64,000 nucleotides of DNA from JAJDGF01 sp031549325 (GCA_031549325.1 JAVBQA010000016.1:1-64000), one strand, 5' to 3'. Shown: positions 25,011 to 33,857, numbered from the stretch's first letter. The notes: generated by a model from the sequence alone, not told the origin. Made by a program: numbers and translations.

Positions 25011-26048
25011 TCACAGCACGATTTCTTTCCCGGTCTTGGCCGAATCGTAAATTCCCTGCAGAATCTGCTGCACCATCAGCCCGTGCTCCAGCGGGGAGTT
25101 GGGCTTCTTGCCGGTGCGCACGCAGTCGATGAAGTGGTCGATCTCCATCTCGTAAGGGTTCTTCTCGAGCAGTGTGATCTTGTTGTCGGTCAGATAGTTC
25201 ATGTCCTCGCCGTAGATGGTCAGCGGCTCCATGGTGAGACCTGCCTTGGTGCCGCACACCTGCGTGTAGTCCTGCGCGGGGGCGTTCAGCGCCCAGCTCA
25301 CCTCAAACAGCATGCACGCGCCGTTCTCGAAGTGGATCACGCCTGCGGCGCTGTCCTCGGTGTCAAACGCCGTCACGTCGCTGTCCAGCGCCACCCAGCG
25401 GGACACGCCCTTGGTCTGATAATCTCCGATGCGGTTGCTGATGGAGGCCGAAACGCGCACGGGTTTTGGGCAGCCCATCAGGAACCAGGTGCGGTCGATG
25501 CAGTGCACGCCAATGTCGATGACCGGGCCGCCGCCCGCCTTGGTGGTGTCGGTGAACCAGCCAAGCGGCGTGCCGCGCCGCCGGATCATGGCGGTTTTGG
25601 CGTAATAGATGTCGCCGAGCTTCCCGGCGTCCACCATCTCGCGGGCCAGCTGGTACTCTGGCTTGTAGCGGTTGGGTACGGCCAGCATGAACGTGATGCC
25701 CGCGTCCTTGATGACTTTCTCCATCTCGCGGGCGTGCTCGATGTTCAGCGCCAGCGGTTTCTCGCACAAAATGTGCTTGCCCGCCTGGGCGGCAGGGATG
25801 GCGATGGCCGAGTGCGAACGGTTCCAAACGCAGATGTCCAGCGCGTCAAACTGTTCTTTCTGGAGCATCTCGTCAAAGGAACCATATGCCGCCTGGATGC
25901 CAAACTTCTCCGCGGCCTTTTGCGCGCGCTCGAGGTTCAGATCGCAGATGGCCACCAGCTCGATGTCGTCGCGCTGGATATAAGCGGGTAGGTGGGCGCT
26001 CTGGGCGATGTTGCCGGCCCCGGCAATGGCGATGCGAAGTTTGTTCAT
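25011..26048 (-). CDS. Gfo/Idh/MocA-family NAD(P)-dependent oxidoreductase
   Basis: A 345-aa sugar or inositol dehydrogenase-type enzyme. The N-terminal Rossmann fold has IAGAGNIAQSAHLPAY; HILCEKPLA is the family EKP motif; GPVIDIGVHCIDRTWFLMG contains the catalytic-site Asp and His of the C-terminal domain. The ATG at 26048 has AGGAGAG 8 nt upstream; a GTG at 26057 is too close to it. It lies 21 bp after the GH2-like gene on the same strand, so both probably serve one glycoside or sugar-derivative pathway. Substrate unknown. Confidence 0.87.
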   Translation of the reverse strand: MNKLRIAIAGAGNIAQSAHLPAYIQRDDIELVAICDLNLERAQKAAEKFGIQAAYGSFDEMLQKEQFDALDICVWNRSHSAIAIPAAQAGKHILCEKPLALNIEHAREMEKVIKDAGITFMLAVPNRYKPEYQLAREMVDAGKLGDIYYAKTAMIRRRGTPLGWFTDTTKAGGGPVIDIGVHCIDRTWFLMGCPKPVRVSASISNRIGDYQTKGVSRWVALDSDVTAFDTEDSAAGVIHFENGACMLFEVSWALNAPAQDYTQVCGTKAGLTMEPLTIYGEDMNYLTDNKITLLEKNPYEMEIDHFIDCVRTGKKPNSPLEHGLMVQQILQGIYDSAKTGKEIVL

Positions 26049-26069
26049 GGTTGACACTCTCCTGTTTGA

Positions 26070-27728
26070 TTATCTGAAATAGGATTCCACAGACATCAGC
26101 GCGCCGAGTGGCGCTCCGTCTGGCGCCTGGGCGCACAACAGTTGCTCGTGTACAAAGAGCCGATCACCCCGGCTGCCGGTGACGGTCGCATGGAGCGCCA
26201 TCACGCAGGCCACCTCGGGCAGAGTCAGCGGCAGCTCGCCGATTGGGTCGCTGGAGCTGCCCAGTGCGGTGAAAGTGCTGGCCGACAGCAGCGCGCCGTC
26301 CAGCGTGCGGCACTCAATGGACACCGAAACGGGTTCCTGCGCGCCGTCGAGCAGCAGGAACACCGGGAAACTCGCGGACTGGCCGCAGGGCGCGGCAAAA
26401 GGCTCGGGCAGCCGTACATAGGCCAGCGCGCGCTGCCAGGCGGCTCGTAAGGCGTCAAACGCCGTGCGCGGCTTGCCGCTGCACTCCACGAGCGCGTGGC
26501 TGGCTGGGCTTGGCTGGGCCTCTATGGGGTCATCGATCAGCGCGGCTTGGCCAAGCCGCCGCCGCTCGCACGCCGCGCTGAACAGGCGCTCGGCCTGCAG
26601 CGTGCGTGTCAGCCGCAGACAGCGCTTCGCGTTGCCAGTGGCGTTCACGCCAAACAGCGCCTCCATGGGCGCTTCCCCGATCTCGGGGGCGTTCAGCAGC
26701 TTCCAGAGGGGAGAATTGCTGGGCCAGGCGGTCATGTCCCCGGCGAGGGCCAGCAGGTCGCGCTCCTCCAGCGCCGCCGCGTCCATGGGCAGAAGCTGTG
26801 CGTCTGTTTCTTCAAGCACCAGCAGCCCGTGGCGCAGGTGGCTGGGCAGCAGCAGGGCGTTTCGGTCCCTCTGCTCGGGGGCCAGCACCGCCTGAACGCC
26901 CAGCGTTTGCAGCATCGGCAGCGCGAACTCCGCGTCCACGCCCGGGGCCAACCGCGCAATGCGGGTGGGCGGTCCCCCTTCGGGTACCAGCGCCAGCTGC
27001 GCGTCGATCTGCTCGCAGCAAAGCCCCATCCGCTCGATGGACAGGCGCAGCACATAGCCGGTCTGCTCGGGGCGCGCGCCGTCCCATGGCACCGGATCCT
27101 TCACCGGCAGCGCATGGCGCAGCGAGTGCGCGCTCAGCGCGCGCAGCCGCTCGATGAACTCGTACTGCTCGGGGAACGCGCCCTCCCGGGCCAGCGTGTA
27201 CTTGAACAGGTACTTGCCCGACACGAAGCACTCCAGCGCGATTCTGGTCTCCACCGTGTCGCCCAGGCCGCTGAACCGCGCCGAATCCACGAGCAAATCG
27301 CAGCCTGTGCGCAGAAACACCTCGCCCTCGATGCCAAACGGCTCGCGCTTGAGCGGCGGAATAAACCGCACCTCCAGCTCGTTCTCCCCGGCTTGCAGGT
27401 GACTGTTGATGGGAAAGCAGGCCTGTCCGCCCGAAAACTCCCAAAGGATCTCGCCGTTGAGCAGGATAAAGCCCTCGCCCAGCAGCGCGGTGAACAGCAG
27501 GCTGGCCACGTCGCCCGCGTCCTCGGGCAACACAAAGCGCGCACGGTAGCTGAACGTGCGCAGATACATCCATTCCTCATGCAAAAACTGCGCTCCTACC
27601 GGGCTTTTTTCGAGCAAGCCCTGCGCGCGCAGCGCGTCCGGCACCCGCCGGGGTTTGTCGAGCAGGAACGGCGCAAAAACGCCGTCCGTCAGTGTCCATC
27701 CCTCATTCAGCCTCGTGCTGGTTGCCAT
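26070..27728 (-). CDS. GH2-like beta-sandwich protein lacking the catalytic barrel, unknown function
   Basis: A 552-aa protein I do not recognise as a named family. The first ~170 residues read like the sugar-binding domain of GH2 mannosidases: LNEGWTLTDG, a VPDALRAQGLLEKSP segment, EEWMYLRTFSYRARFVLP, then a strand-rich LLGEGFILLNGEILWEF. A jelly-roll-like stretch rich in Arg/Ala follows, and around 355-400 comes a conserved-looking LWKLLNAPEIGEAPMEALFGVN. No GNNE or SEFG catalytic glutamate motif exists. It may bind a glycan or be a diverged auxiliary of the oxidoreductase encoded next. Expressed from its own extended -10 promoter with an operator-like palindrome. Confidence 0.5.
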   Translation of the reverse strand: MATSTRLNEGWTLTDGVFAPFLLDKPRRVPDALRAQGLLEKSPVGAQFLHEEWMYLRTFSYRARFVLPEDAGDVASLLFTALLGEGFILLNGEILWEFSGGQACFPINSHLQAGENELEVRFIPPLKREPFGIEGEVFLRTGCDLLVDSARFSGLGDTVETRIALECFVSGKYLFKYTLAREGAFPEQYEFIERLRALSAHSLRHALPVKDPVPWDGARPEQTGYVLRLSIERMGLCCEQIDAQLALVPEGGPPTRIARLAPGVDAEFALPMLQTLGVQAVLAPEQRDRNALLLPSHLRHGLLVLEETDAQLLPMDAAALEERDLLALAGDMTAWPSNSPLWKLLNAPEIGEAPMEALFGVNATGNAKRCLRLTRTLQAERLFSAACERRRLGQAALIDDPIEAQPSPASHALVECSGKPRTAFDALRAAWQRALAYVRLPEPFAAPCGQSASFPVFLLLDGAQEPVSVSIECRTLDGALLSASTFTALGSSSDPIGELPLTLPEVACVMALHATVTGSRGDRLFVHEQLLCAQAPDGAPLGALMSVESYFR

Positions 27729-27796
27729 CTGGTTAAGTGCTCCTTTGGGGATACTCTCTCTGCCAAAGACAAGGCTTTTGTGCCATAATCAGAGAT

Positions 27797-27822
27797 ATTA
27801 TACCACATCGCGGGCGCGATGT
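27797..27822 (-). promoter_or_regulatory. Extended -10 promoter with overlapping operator-like palindrome
   Basis: On the reverse strand TATAAT (27797-27802) is preceded by TGG (27803-27805), an extended -10. The palindrome ACATCGCG-N2-CGCGATGT (27805-27822) fills the spacer up to the -35 region, where a bound repressor would block RNA polymerase. It serves the GH2-like/oxidoreductase unit. Confidence 0.6.
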
Positions 27823-27835
27823 CTTTATGAAGTCA

Positions 27836-28393
27836 TTACGAATTATCGCGTTTTTTCAGGTAATTGCTGGCGAGCGTGATGGCTACCACTGATTTGGCGT
27901 CCACGATGCGTCCGTCGATGGCCATCTGGTGCAGCTCGGCAAACGGAATCTTCACGATTTCCAGAAACTCGTCGTCGTCCGGATGGGTCGCTCCCTGCGT
28001 GAGGCCGGTGGCCAGATACAGGTCGATTCGCTCGTCGCAAAACCCCACGCTGGTGAAGATTTTTGTCAGGTGCCGCCAGTTGGCCGCCGTGATGCCGGTT
28101 TCCTCGCTCAGCTCGCGCTGCGCGGATTCGAGCGGATCGTCGGTGGTCTTCTCGAACTTGCCCGCCGGAATCTCCAGCGTCACCGTCCCCAGTGCCGCGC
28201 GCCACTGGCGTACCATGGTGGCCATGCCGTTTTCATCCACCGGCAGCACCGCCGCCGCGCCCACGTGCCGGATGATTTCGCGGTTGGCCTGGGCGCCGTT
28301 CGGCAGTTCCACGCGCCATTTTTCCAGGTGCACCACCTTGCCGTCGTAGATCACCTCGCTGGCGACCTTGCGCTCCATCAGCTGCTCATCCAT
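27836..28393 (-). CDS. Nudix hydrolase, ADP-ribose pyrophosphatase type
   Basis: A 185-aa hydrolase of nucleoside-diphosphate-X compounds, most like ADP-ribose pyrophosphatases. The Nudix box runs from Gly78 to Ile101 with the core RELSEETGI; the N-terminal dimer strands (VIYDGKVVHLEKWRVELPNG) and LEIPAGKFE match that subfamily. AGGAGG is 8 nt before the ATG. It would recycle ADP-ribose to AMP and ribose 5-phosphate in the cytosol. It is a single gene, divergent from the small P-loop gene. Confidence 0.88.
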   Translation of the reverse strand: MDEQLMERKVASEVIYDGKVVHLEKWRVELPNGAQANREIIRHVGAAAVLPVDENGMATMVRQWRAALGTVTLEIPAGKFEKTTDDPLESAQRELSEETGITAANWRHLTKIFTSVGFCDERIDLYLATGLTQGATHPDDDEFLEIVKIPFAELHQMAIDGRIVDAKSVVAITLASNYLKKRDNS

Positions 28394-28539
28394 GGTTTGT
28401 CCTCCTACAAAATGGCGGCGGATAAACGCCGCCCATTAAGCGCATGATTGTAGTATTCTGCCCAGAATTGTTAGTTCCTTCCGGAAAGTTGTTAAAACAA
28501 GCGTCTCTTTTTGGACTAGCGCCCGTCACAATTTTGTTG

Positions 28540-28545
28540 TATACT
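28540..28545 (+). promoter_or_regulatory. -10 element of the small P-loop gene
   Basis: TATACT, 45 bp before the ATG at 28590, preceded by TTG. No -35 at 16-18 bp (TTGGAC lies 23 bp upstream), so the promoter is incomplete by consensus. Confidence 0.4.
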
Positions 28546-28589
28546 ACAAAAACAAGGACCGATCATGCTTGTATTGGAGGAGATTTCAT

Positions 28590-29012
28590 ATGATACAGGT
28601 TATCATGGGCAAAAAGGGAAGCGGCAAGACCAAGCGACTGATCGATCTGGCCAACGACGCACTCAAGCAGGAACATGGTTCCATCGTGTTCATCGACGAT
28701 GACCAACGTTACATGTACGATCTGAGGCACGAGATCCGGTTTGTGAACGCGAGCGATTACGCGCTGGGCGAGCACCGCTCCCGCGATTGGTTTTACGGGC
28801 TGCTGGGCGGCATGCTGGCGATCAATTTCGACATCTCGGTGGTGTATGTCGACGCGTTTATGCGGCTGATCAACAACAAGGATTACAGCGAACTCGAGCC
28901 GCTGTTCGAGAGGCTGGAGGCGCTCAGCAAGAAGAGCAACGCCCACTTTGTCCTCAGCATCAGCGGGGATCCGGAGGAGCTGCCCGAGTTCATTACCAGA
29001 TATGCGATCTAA
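28590..29012 (+). CDS. Small P-loop NTPase-like protein, unknown function
   Basis: A 140-aa protein starting MIQVIMGKKGSGKTKRL, a Walker A at residues 7-14. SIVFIDDDQRYMYDL and ISVVYVDAFMRL look like short hydrophobic Walker-B-like strands, and FVLSISGDPEELP ends the core. Homologs in Clostridia are usually called ATP-binding or PilT-like without evidence of pilus work, and no pilus genes are nearby. GGAGGAGA lies 6 nt before the ATG at 28590; an earlier in-frame ATG at 28569 overlaps that site and is rejected. It is 51 bp upstream of thrC. Confidence 0.7.
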   Translation: MIQVIMGKKGSGKTKRLIDLANDALKQEHGSIVFIDDDQRYMYDLRHEIRFVNASDYALGEHRSRDWFYGLLGGMLAINFDISVVYVDAFMRLINNKDYSELEPLFERLEALSKKSNAHFVLSISGDPEELPEFITRYAI

Positions 29013-29063
29013 TCGCTGTCAGTTTTGACGGCGGGCTAAACACATTGCACAGAGGTCAATCAA

Positions 29064-30551
29064 ATGGTGATGGAGTATGTCAGCACCCGGGATGGCTCGG
29101 TTCGCGTTTCCGCCGCGCAAGCGATTGTGCAGGGGATTTCAAAGGAAGGCGGGCTGTTCGTCCCGGTGCAGATCCCAAAGGTTTCCCTGGAGTTTATTGA
29201 CAATTTGCGCGCCCTGCCGTACGCCGGGCGCGCTTTGCGCGTGCTTTCGCCCTATCTGCCGGAGTTTTCGCAGGACGAGCTGTCCGGCATCCTGAGCAGC
29301 GCCTATCAGGGCTTCGACGTGCCCGAGGTGGCGCCGCTCGTGGGCACTCGGGACGGGGTGTTCATGCTGGAACTGTGGCATGGGCCCACGCTGGCCTTCA
29401 AAGACGTGGCGCTGCAGCTGATGCCCCGCCTGCTCACCGCCTGCGCGAAAAAGGTGGGCGAGAGGCGGCAGATTCTGATCCTGGTGGCCACCTCGGGCGA
29501 CACCGGCAAGGCGGCGCTCGAGGGCTTCGCGGACGTGCCGGGCACGGCCATCTGCGTGTTCTACCCGGAGGCGGGCGTGTCCCAGGCGCAGCGGCTGCAG
29601 ATGGTCACCCAGCAGGGGGGAAACACGCATGTCATCGCCGTTCAGGGCAATTTCGACGACGCGCAGACCGGCGTAAAGCACATCTTTGCCGATTCTGCGT
29701 TCGCGAAAGCGCTGGACGAGCGGGGCATCGTGCTCAGCTCGGCCAACTCCATCAATCTGGGGCGGCTGCTGCCGCAGATCGTGTATTACTTCTCGGCCTA
29801 TGCCGACCTGCTGGAGCGGGGCGAGATCAGCCTGGGCGATCCGATCGACGTGTGCGTGCCCACAGGTAACTTTGGAAACATTCTGGCCGCTTACTACGCC
29901 AAAGAGATGGGGTTGCCCATCAGGCGGCTCGTTTGCGCGTCCAACGCCAACCATGTGCTGAGCGATTTCCTCAGCACAGGCGTGTACGACCGGAACCGCC
30001 CGTTCCACCTGACCACCTCGCCCTCGATGGACATCCTGATCTCGTCCAATCTGGAGCGATTGCTGCACGCGCTGTGTGGCGCGGAGGCGGTGGTTTCGAT
30101 GATGGATGGACTGAAGAACACTGGGAAATACGCGCTGCCACCGGAGGCGGCGGAGAAGCTGCGGTCGCTGATGCACGGTGGCTGGGCCGATGAGGCGCAG
30201 GTGCAGGCGCAGATCCGCCAGACCTTCAACAGCACCGGCTACCTGCTGGATCCGCACACGGCGGTGGCGGAGCATGTGCTGCGCGCGTACCAGAATCAGG
30301 AGCAGGATCCCGGCCCCGCGGTGGTGGCGTCTACGGCCAGCCCCTACAAATTTGGGCGCGCGGTGCTGACTGCGATTCAAGAAAATCAAGCCCCGGAGGA
30401 CGAGTTTGCCTGCTGTGAACGGCTGTCCGAGCTGAGCCACTGGCCGCTGCCCGGCGCCATCATGGAGCTGCCGAAAAAGCCGGTGCTGCACGCGCGCGCG
30501 TGCGCCGTGCCCGATATGCGCCGCGCGCTTACCGAAGAGCTGGGGCTGTGA
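29064..30551 (+). CDS. thrC: Threonine synthase
   Basis: A 495-aa PLP enzyme that converts O-phosphohomoserine to threonine. The PLP lysine is Lys113 in HGPTLAFKDVAL; the family signatures LVATSGDTGKAALEGF, PTGNFGNILAAYYAKEMGLP and SSANSINLGRLLPQ are present. Length matches the long ThrC type (about 480-500 aa). GAGGTC is 7 nt upstream of the ATG. hom and thrB are not nearby; the gene follows a small P-loop gene and precedes a small anchored acidic protein. Confidence 0.95.
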   Translation: MVMEYVSTRDGSVRVSAAQAIVQGISKEGGLFVPVQIPKVSLEFIDNLRALPYAGRALRVLSPYLPEFSQDELSGILSSAYQGFDVPEVAPLVGTRDGVFMLELWHGPTLAFKDVALQLMPRLLTACAKKVGERRQILILVATSGDTGKAALEGFADVPGTAICVFYPEAGVSQAQRLQMVTQQGGNTHVIAVQGNFDDAQTGVKHIFADSAFAKALDERGIVLSSANSINLGRLLPQIVYYFSAYADLLERGEISLGDPIDVCVPTGNFGNILAAYYAKEMGLPIRRLVCASNANHVLSDFLSTGVYDRNRPFHLTTSPSMDILISSNLERLLHALCGAEAVVSMMDGLKNTGKYALPPEAAEKLRSLMHGGWADEAQVQAQIRQTFNSTGYLLDPHTAVAEHVLRAYQNQEQDPGPAVVASTASPYKFGRAVLTAIQENQAPEDEFACCERLSELSHWPLPGAIMELPKKPVLHARACAVPDMRRALTEELGL

Positions 30552-30584
30552 TCCCGGCGGAACAGACTTGGGAGGATACGAGCG

Positions 30585-30986
30585 TTGAACAAACTAAAGA
30601 TTGTGACGGCCTGTGTAAGCGTGCTGCTGCTGATTGTCGTCGGCGTGGTGCTGGTTAAGTTTGTGCAGGGGCTGCTGTTTGACGCCACCGCCAGCCTGGC
30701 CAAAATGGGGGAGACGCCCGAGCCGGTGGTCGAGGAGGTCTGGGTCGCGCCCACCGCCGGGCCCAATGCGATGTCCGACCTCGAGGCGGGCATCGACACC
30801 GTCGTCAGCGAGGATCCGCAAAGCGCGGGGAACAGCGGCTATCTGCCCGATGACGACGACATCGAGGAGATGCCTGTGCAGCAGACCGCCGACGAGCTGA
30901 CCGATACCGACATCGACGACAGCAACGTGGTCGATCAGACCGCGGAGGATGCGGACGAGGCGGATGCCGCGGATCTCGCGGGTTGA
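30585..30986 (+). CDS. Small membrane-anchored acidic protein, unknown
   Basis: A 133-aa protein with one N-terminal span (IVTACVSVLLLIVVGVVLVK, residues 6-25) and an acidic, disordered tail with DDDDIEEMP and DTDIDDSNVV. TTG start behind GGGAGG. No domain recognised. The charge pattern echoes the larger acidic membrane protein at 20812-21900 but I see no sequence homology. It follows thrC by 33 bp and ends at a terminator. Confidence 0.6.
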   Translation: MNKLKIVTACVSVLLLIVVGVVLVKFVQGLLFDATASLAKMGETPEPVVEEVWVAPTAGPNAMSDLEAGIDTVVSEDPQSAGNSGYLPDDDDIEEMPVQQTADELTDTDIDDSNVVDQTAEDADEADAADLAG

Positions 30987-31000
30987 CGGCAATTTCATGA

Positions 31001-31029
31001 GGGGACGCTTGAGGGCGTCCTTTTCTTTT
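31001..31029 (+). terminator. Intrinsic terminator of the thrC unit
   Basis: GGACGC, loop, GCGTCC followed by TTTTCTTTT, 15 bp beyond the stop of the small acidic protein. Confidence 0.85.
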
Positions 31030-31038
31030 GCGCAGCGC

Positions 31039-31067
31039 TTGTGCGTCCCGTCCGATTGAGATATAAT
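31039..31067 (+). promoter_or_regulatory. Promoter of the DUF4832-like gene
   Basis: TTGTGC (31039-31044), 17-bp spacer, TATAAT (31062-31067), 34 bp before the ATG at 31101. Confidence 0.75.
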
Positions 31068-31100
31068 GAAAAAAACCCGTGGAATCCCCAAGGAGGCAGG

Positions 31101-32603
31101 ATGGCGCCATTTCGAAAACAGCTGCACATCATCCGGCAGCGCGCGCAGGGCCGCATGGTGGCCGTGCGCAAGCGCCGCCCGCACAAGCGCATTGGCCGCG
31201 AGCGGATGCGCAAGTTTGGCGTAAACCGCTACCGCTATCTGGCGGCGGTGCCCATGCTGCTGCTGGCTATCCTGCTCACCGCCTGGATCAAGACGCCGGA
31301 CATGAACACCGTGCGCTTTCGTCCGCTGCGCCGTGCCATCGTGAACCCGCTGTGCGGCTGGGCGGTGGACGCCGCGCTGGATCCGGCGGCGGTGGAGATC
31401 GACAACTCGCTGGTGCACGCCACGCTCAGCTGGCGCGAGCTGGAGCCGCGCGAGGGCGAGTTCGACTTTGACGCGTTTGAAACGAAGAACCACATGGCCG
31501 CCTGGCGCGAGAAGGGCGTGCGCATGGTGCTGCGTTTTGTGCTGGACCGACCGTCCAGCGAGGAGCACACCGACATCCCCGACTGGCTTCTTGAGGCCAT
31601 GGGGGAGGATGCCGGCACTGCATACGCAACGCCGATGGCCGGGCTGGGTTTTTCCCCGAACTACAACCATCCGCTGCTGCTGCAGAAGCACGGCGAGGCG
31701 CTGTCAGCACTGGGCGCGCGCTACAACGGCGACCCATTCCTCGCGTTTGTGGAGATGGGCAGCCTGGGGCACGACGGCGAGTGGTGGGTGGACCGGGAGG
31801 CGGGCGTGCCCGCGCTGCCGCTGCTGCCCGAGGCGCGCGGCTACATCGGCGCGTACAGCTTTGCGTTTCCTGGCACTCCGCTACTGGCCGTCAACCCATA
31901 TCAGTCGGTGAAGCTTCTGCAGGGCGGGCTGTACAACCCGTTTCTGGGGGACGCAGACCGCACCTGGAACTGGATTGACATGGCCACTTACGGCGGTTAT
32001 GAGGAGCAGATCGGCACCGACCTGCGCGGCATGGGCGAGTATTTTAAGAGCGTGCCCGCGGGCGCGCAACTGTCCGACCAGCTGGCGGCCCAGCGCCTGC
32101 TGGCTACGGCCCCGGAGAGCCTGCTGGAACAGATCCGCGAGTGCCATCCGAGCTATGTGTCCGGAGCGCCCGCCACCGGGTTGAGCGAAACCGAGCAGAG
32201 CAACATGCGCATCGCCCAGGAGCTGATGGGGTATCGCCTGTGGGTGCGCTCGGCCAGCTGGGCCAAGCAGCGCCGCCCGGGCGAAAACCTGCACATCAGC
32301 CTGCTGTTTCGCAACAGCGGCGTGGCGCCCATCGCCCAGAGCTGGCCGATGACGCTGCACCTGATCCGGGACGGCGAGATTCGTCATTCCCAGGCGCTGC
32401 GGCTGGACACCAGAACGCTGCTGCCCGGCGAGACCCGCGTCGAGGCCGATCTCGAGATCCCGTTTGGGTTGGAGGCGGGCGCCTGGCAGCTCGGGCTGTC
32501 CGTGGACGACCCGGCCACGGGCGTGCCCGCCGTGGAGCTGGCCATGGTGTGCATCAAGCACGGATTGGTTTCGGTGCTGGGGGACGTCAAGCTGGTTGAA
32601 TGA
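31101..32603 (+). CDS. Membrane-anchored DUF4832-type protein (putative glycosidase-like barrel)
   Basis: A 500-aa protein. A very basic N-terminus (KRRPHKRIGRERMRKFG) precedes one signal-anchor span (YLAAVPMLLLAILLTAW, about 48-64). Outside, RAIVNPLCGWAVDA and LVHATLSWRELEPREGEFDFDAFE resemble the start of glycosidase-like TIM barrels that go with DUF4832; MGSLGHDGEWW has the pattern of a barrel active-site strand, and a C-terminal beta domain (PGENLHISLLFRNSGVAPI..) follows. AAGGAGG is 4 nt from the ATG at 31101, chosen over an upstream in-frame start inside the promoter. Enzymatic activity is not established. Confidence 0.62.
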   Translation: MAPFRKQLHIIRQRAQGRMVAVRKRRPHKRIGRERMRKFGVNRYRYLAAVPMLLLAILLTAWIKTPDMNTVRFRPLRRAIVNPLCGWAVDAALDPAAVEIDNSLVHATLSWRELEPREGEFDFDAFETKNHMAAWREKGVRMVLRFVLDRPSSEEHTDIPDWLLEAMGEDAGTAYATPMAGLGFSPNYNHPLLLQKHGEALSALGARYNGDPFLAFVEMGSLGHDGEWWVDREAGVPALPLLPEARGYIGAYSFAFPGTPLLAVNPYQSVKLLQGGLYNPFLGDADRTWNWIDMATYGGYEEQIGTDLRGMGEYFKSVPAGAQLSDQLAAQRLLATAPESLLEQIRECHPSYVSGAPATGLSETEQSNMRIAQELMGYRLWVRSASWAKQRRPGENLHISLLFRNSGVAPIAQSWPMTLHLIRDGEIRHSQALRLDTRTLLPGETRVEADLEIPFGLEAGAWQLGLSVDDPATGVPAVELAMVCIKHGLVSVLGDVKLVE

Positions 32604-32644
32604 GAAAAACACGCAAGTTTTCGCCAATTTAATGATTCAAACAA

Positions 32645-32674
32645 TTGACAACCCATGCTCGTTTGCTGTAAACT
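32645..32674 (+). promoter_or_regulatory. Promoter of rplM-rpsI
   Basis: TTGACA (32645-32650), 18-bp spacer, TAAACT (32669-32674). Transcription would begin near 32681, leaving a leader of about 110 nt. Confidence 0.7.
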
Positions 32675-32679
32675 ATAGC

Positions 32680-32789
32680 TTGTGTCAGTGGGGTCACTAG
32701 CCCCGATCCCATTGAATCAGGAGCTGACTGCGCCTGACCAGCGCGGTAGGCAGATCGTGAGATACCATTTTTCAGGGGAGGAATACCGT
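32680..32789 (+). promoter_or_regulatory. Candidate r-protein L13-type leader
   Basis: The ~110-nt leader of rplM is non-coding and has local stems (GTGGGGTCACTAGCCCC near 32688-32704; GCGCCTGACCAGCGC near 32730-32744). Firmicute rplM mRNAs often carry an autoregulatory L13 leader. Position and structure fit, but I could not verify the Rfam consensus by eye. Confidence 0.35.
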
Positions 32790-33221
32790 TTGAGCACGTA
32801 TATGTCTAAGCCGGCCGATGTCGAGCGTCAGTGGTACGTCATCGACGCGGAAGACTTGGTTCTCGGGCGCTTGGCCACGCAGGTCGCCATGATGCTGCGC
32901 GGCAAGCACAAGCCCACCTTTACGCCCCATGTGGACACCGGCGACAACATCATCGTCGTCAACGCCGCCAAGGTTCGCCTGACCGGCAAAAAGCTCGACC
33001 AGAAGATGTACCGCTACCACACCGGCTATCCGGGCGGACTGAAAGAGATCCCGTATCGCCGCCTGCTGGCCACCAAGAGCGAGTTCGCGCTGAAGAACGC
33101 CGTGCGCGGCATGCTGCCCAAGGGCCCGCTCGGCTACCGGATGCTGAAGAAACTGCATGTGTACGCTGGCCCGACCCATGAGCACGCCGCTCAGAAGCCG
33201 GTCGCGTTCGAAGTGAAATAA
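32790..33221 (+). CDS. rplM: 50S ribosomal protein L13
   Basis: A 143-aa large-subunit protein. STYMSKPADVERQWYVIDAEDLVLGRLAT and the TGYPGGLKEIPYRRLL and MLPKGPLGYRMLKKLHVYAGPTHEHAAQKP segments are diagnostic. The start is TTG at 32790: GGGGAGGA ends 7 nt upstream, and it gives the usual MSTYM N-terminus and length, whereas the first ATG (32802) is 19 nt from that site. Pairs with rpsI 16 bp downstream, the conserved arrangement. Confidence 0.97.
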   Translation: MSTYMSKPADVERQWYVIDAEDLVLGRLATQVAMMLRGKHKPTFTPHVDTGDNIIVVNAAKVRLTGKKLDQKMYRYHTGYPGGLKEIPYRRLLATKSEFALKNAVRGMLPKGPLGYRMLKKLHVYAGPTHEHAAQKPVAFEVK

Positions 33222-33237
33222 GGGAGGAGGATGAACA

Positions 33238-33630
33238 ATGTCTGAAGTTTGCTACAGTGCCGTTGGCAGGAGAAAGAAAGCGATCGCCCGTGTTCGTCTG
33301 ATTCCGGGTGATGGCACCATCACCATCAACAAGCGCGGCATCGACGATTATTTCGGTCAGGAGACCCTCAAGACCACCGTGCGCCAGGCGCTGGCCCTCA
33401 CCGACACGCTCGCCAAGTTTGACGTGCTGGTCAATGTGGGCGGCGGCGGCTACACCGGCCAGGCGGGCGCGATCCGCCATGGCATCGCTCGCGCGCTGGT
33501 CAAGGCCGACGAGGAGCTCAAGAGCCCCATCAAGAAGGCTGGCTTCCTCACCCGCGATCCCCGCATGAAGGAGCGCAAGAAGTACGGCCTCAAGGCCGCC
33601 CGCCGCGCGCCCCAGTTCTCCAAGCGCTAA
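33238..33630 (+). CDS. rpsI: 30S ribosomal protein S9
   Basis: A 130-aa small-subunit protein, full length. It has AVGRRKKAIARVRL, NVGGGGYTGQAGAIRHGIARAL, LTRDPRMKERKKYGLKAARRAPQFSKR, ending in the invariant basic KR tail that reaches the P-site tRNA. Ribosome site GGGAGGAGG; second gene of rplM-rpsI. Confidence 0.98.
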   Translation: MSEVCYSAVGRRKKAIARVRLIPGDGTITINKRGIDDYFGQETLKTTVRQALALTDTLAKFDVLVNVGGGGYTGQAGAIRHGIARALVKADEELKSPIKKAGFLTRDPRMKERKKYGLKAARRAPQFSKR

Positions 33631-33669
33631 TCTCGGGCTTCCGGGAAGGGCACACACGCCATGTCAAAC

Positions 33670-33725
33670 GGCCACCGGTTCTGTGCGGCGTATTTCGATA
33701 CGCCTCCGCGCCCGGTGGCTGTTTT
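33670..33725 (+). terminator. Terminator of rplM-rpsI
   Basis: GCCACCGG (33671-33678) pairs with CCGGTGGC (33712-33719), then GTTTTCTTG; inside is GGCGTAT-TTCG-ATACGCC (33687-33704), giving a two-tier stem. Confidence 0.8.
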
Positions 33726-33857
33726 CTTGTCTCCGCGCCCTTTTCGAAACCCAGGCGCCCAGCAGAGCGGCGGATGCTCTACTCTTGTTGTGTTTGATTT
33801 TCGCGCAGCAGGTGGCGGGGAGATGTTCTCGTCCCCTACAGCGCTGGATTTTAGTTG

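Noticed and set aside
26496..27788. Plus-strand open frame of 430 codons opposite the GH2-like gene
   Set aside because: Arg/Gln/Ala-rich antisense composition, no start signal; the reverse strand has a promoter, ribosome site and protein-like composition.
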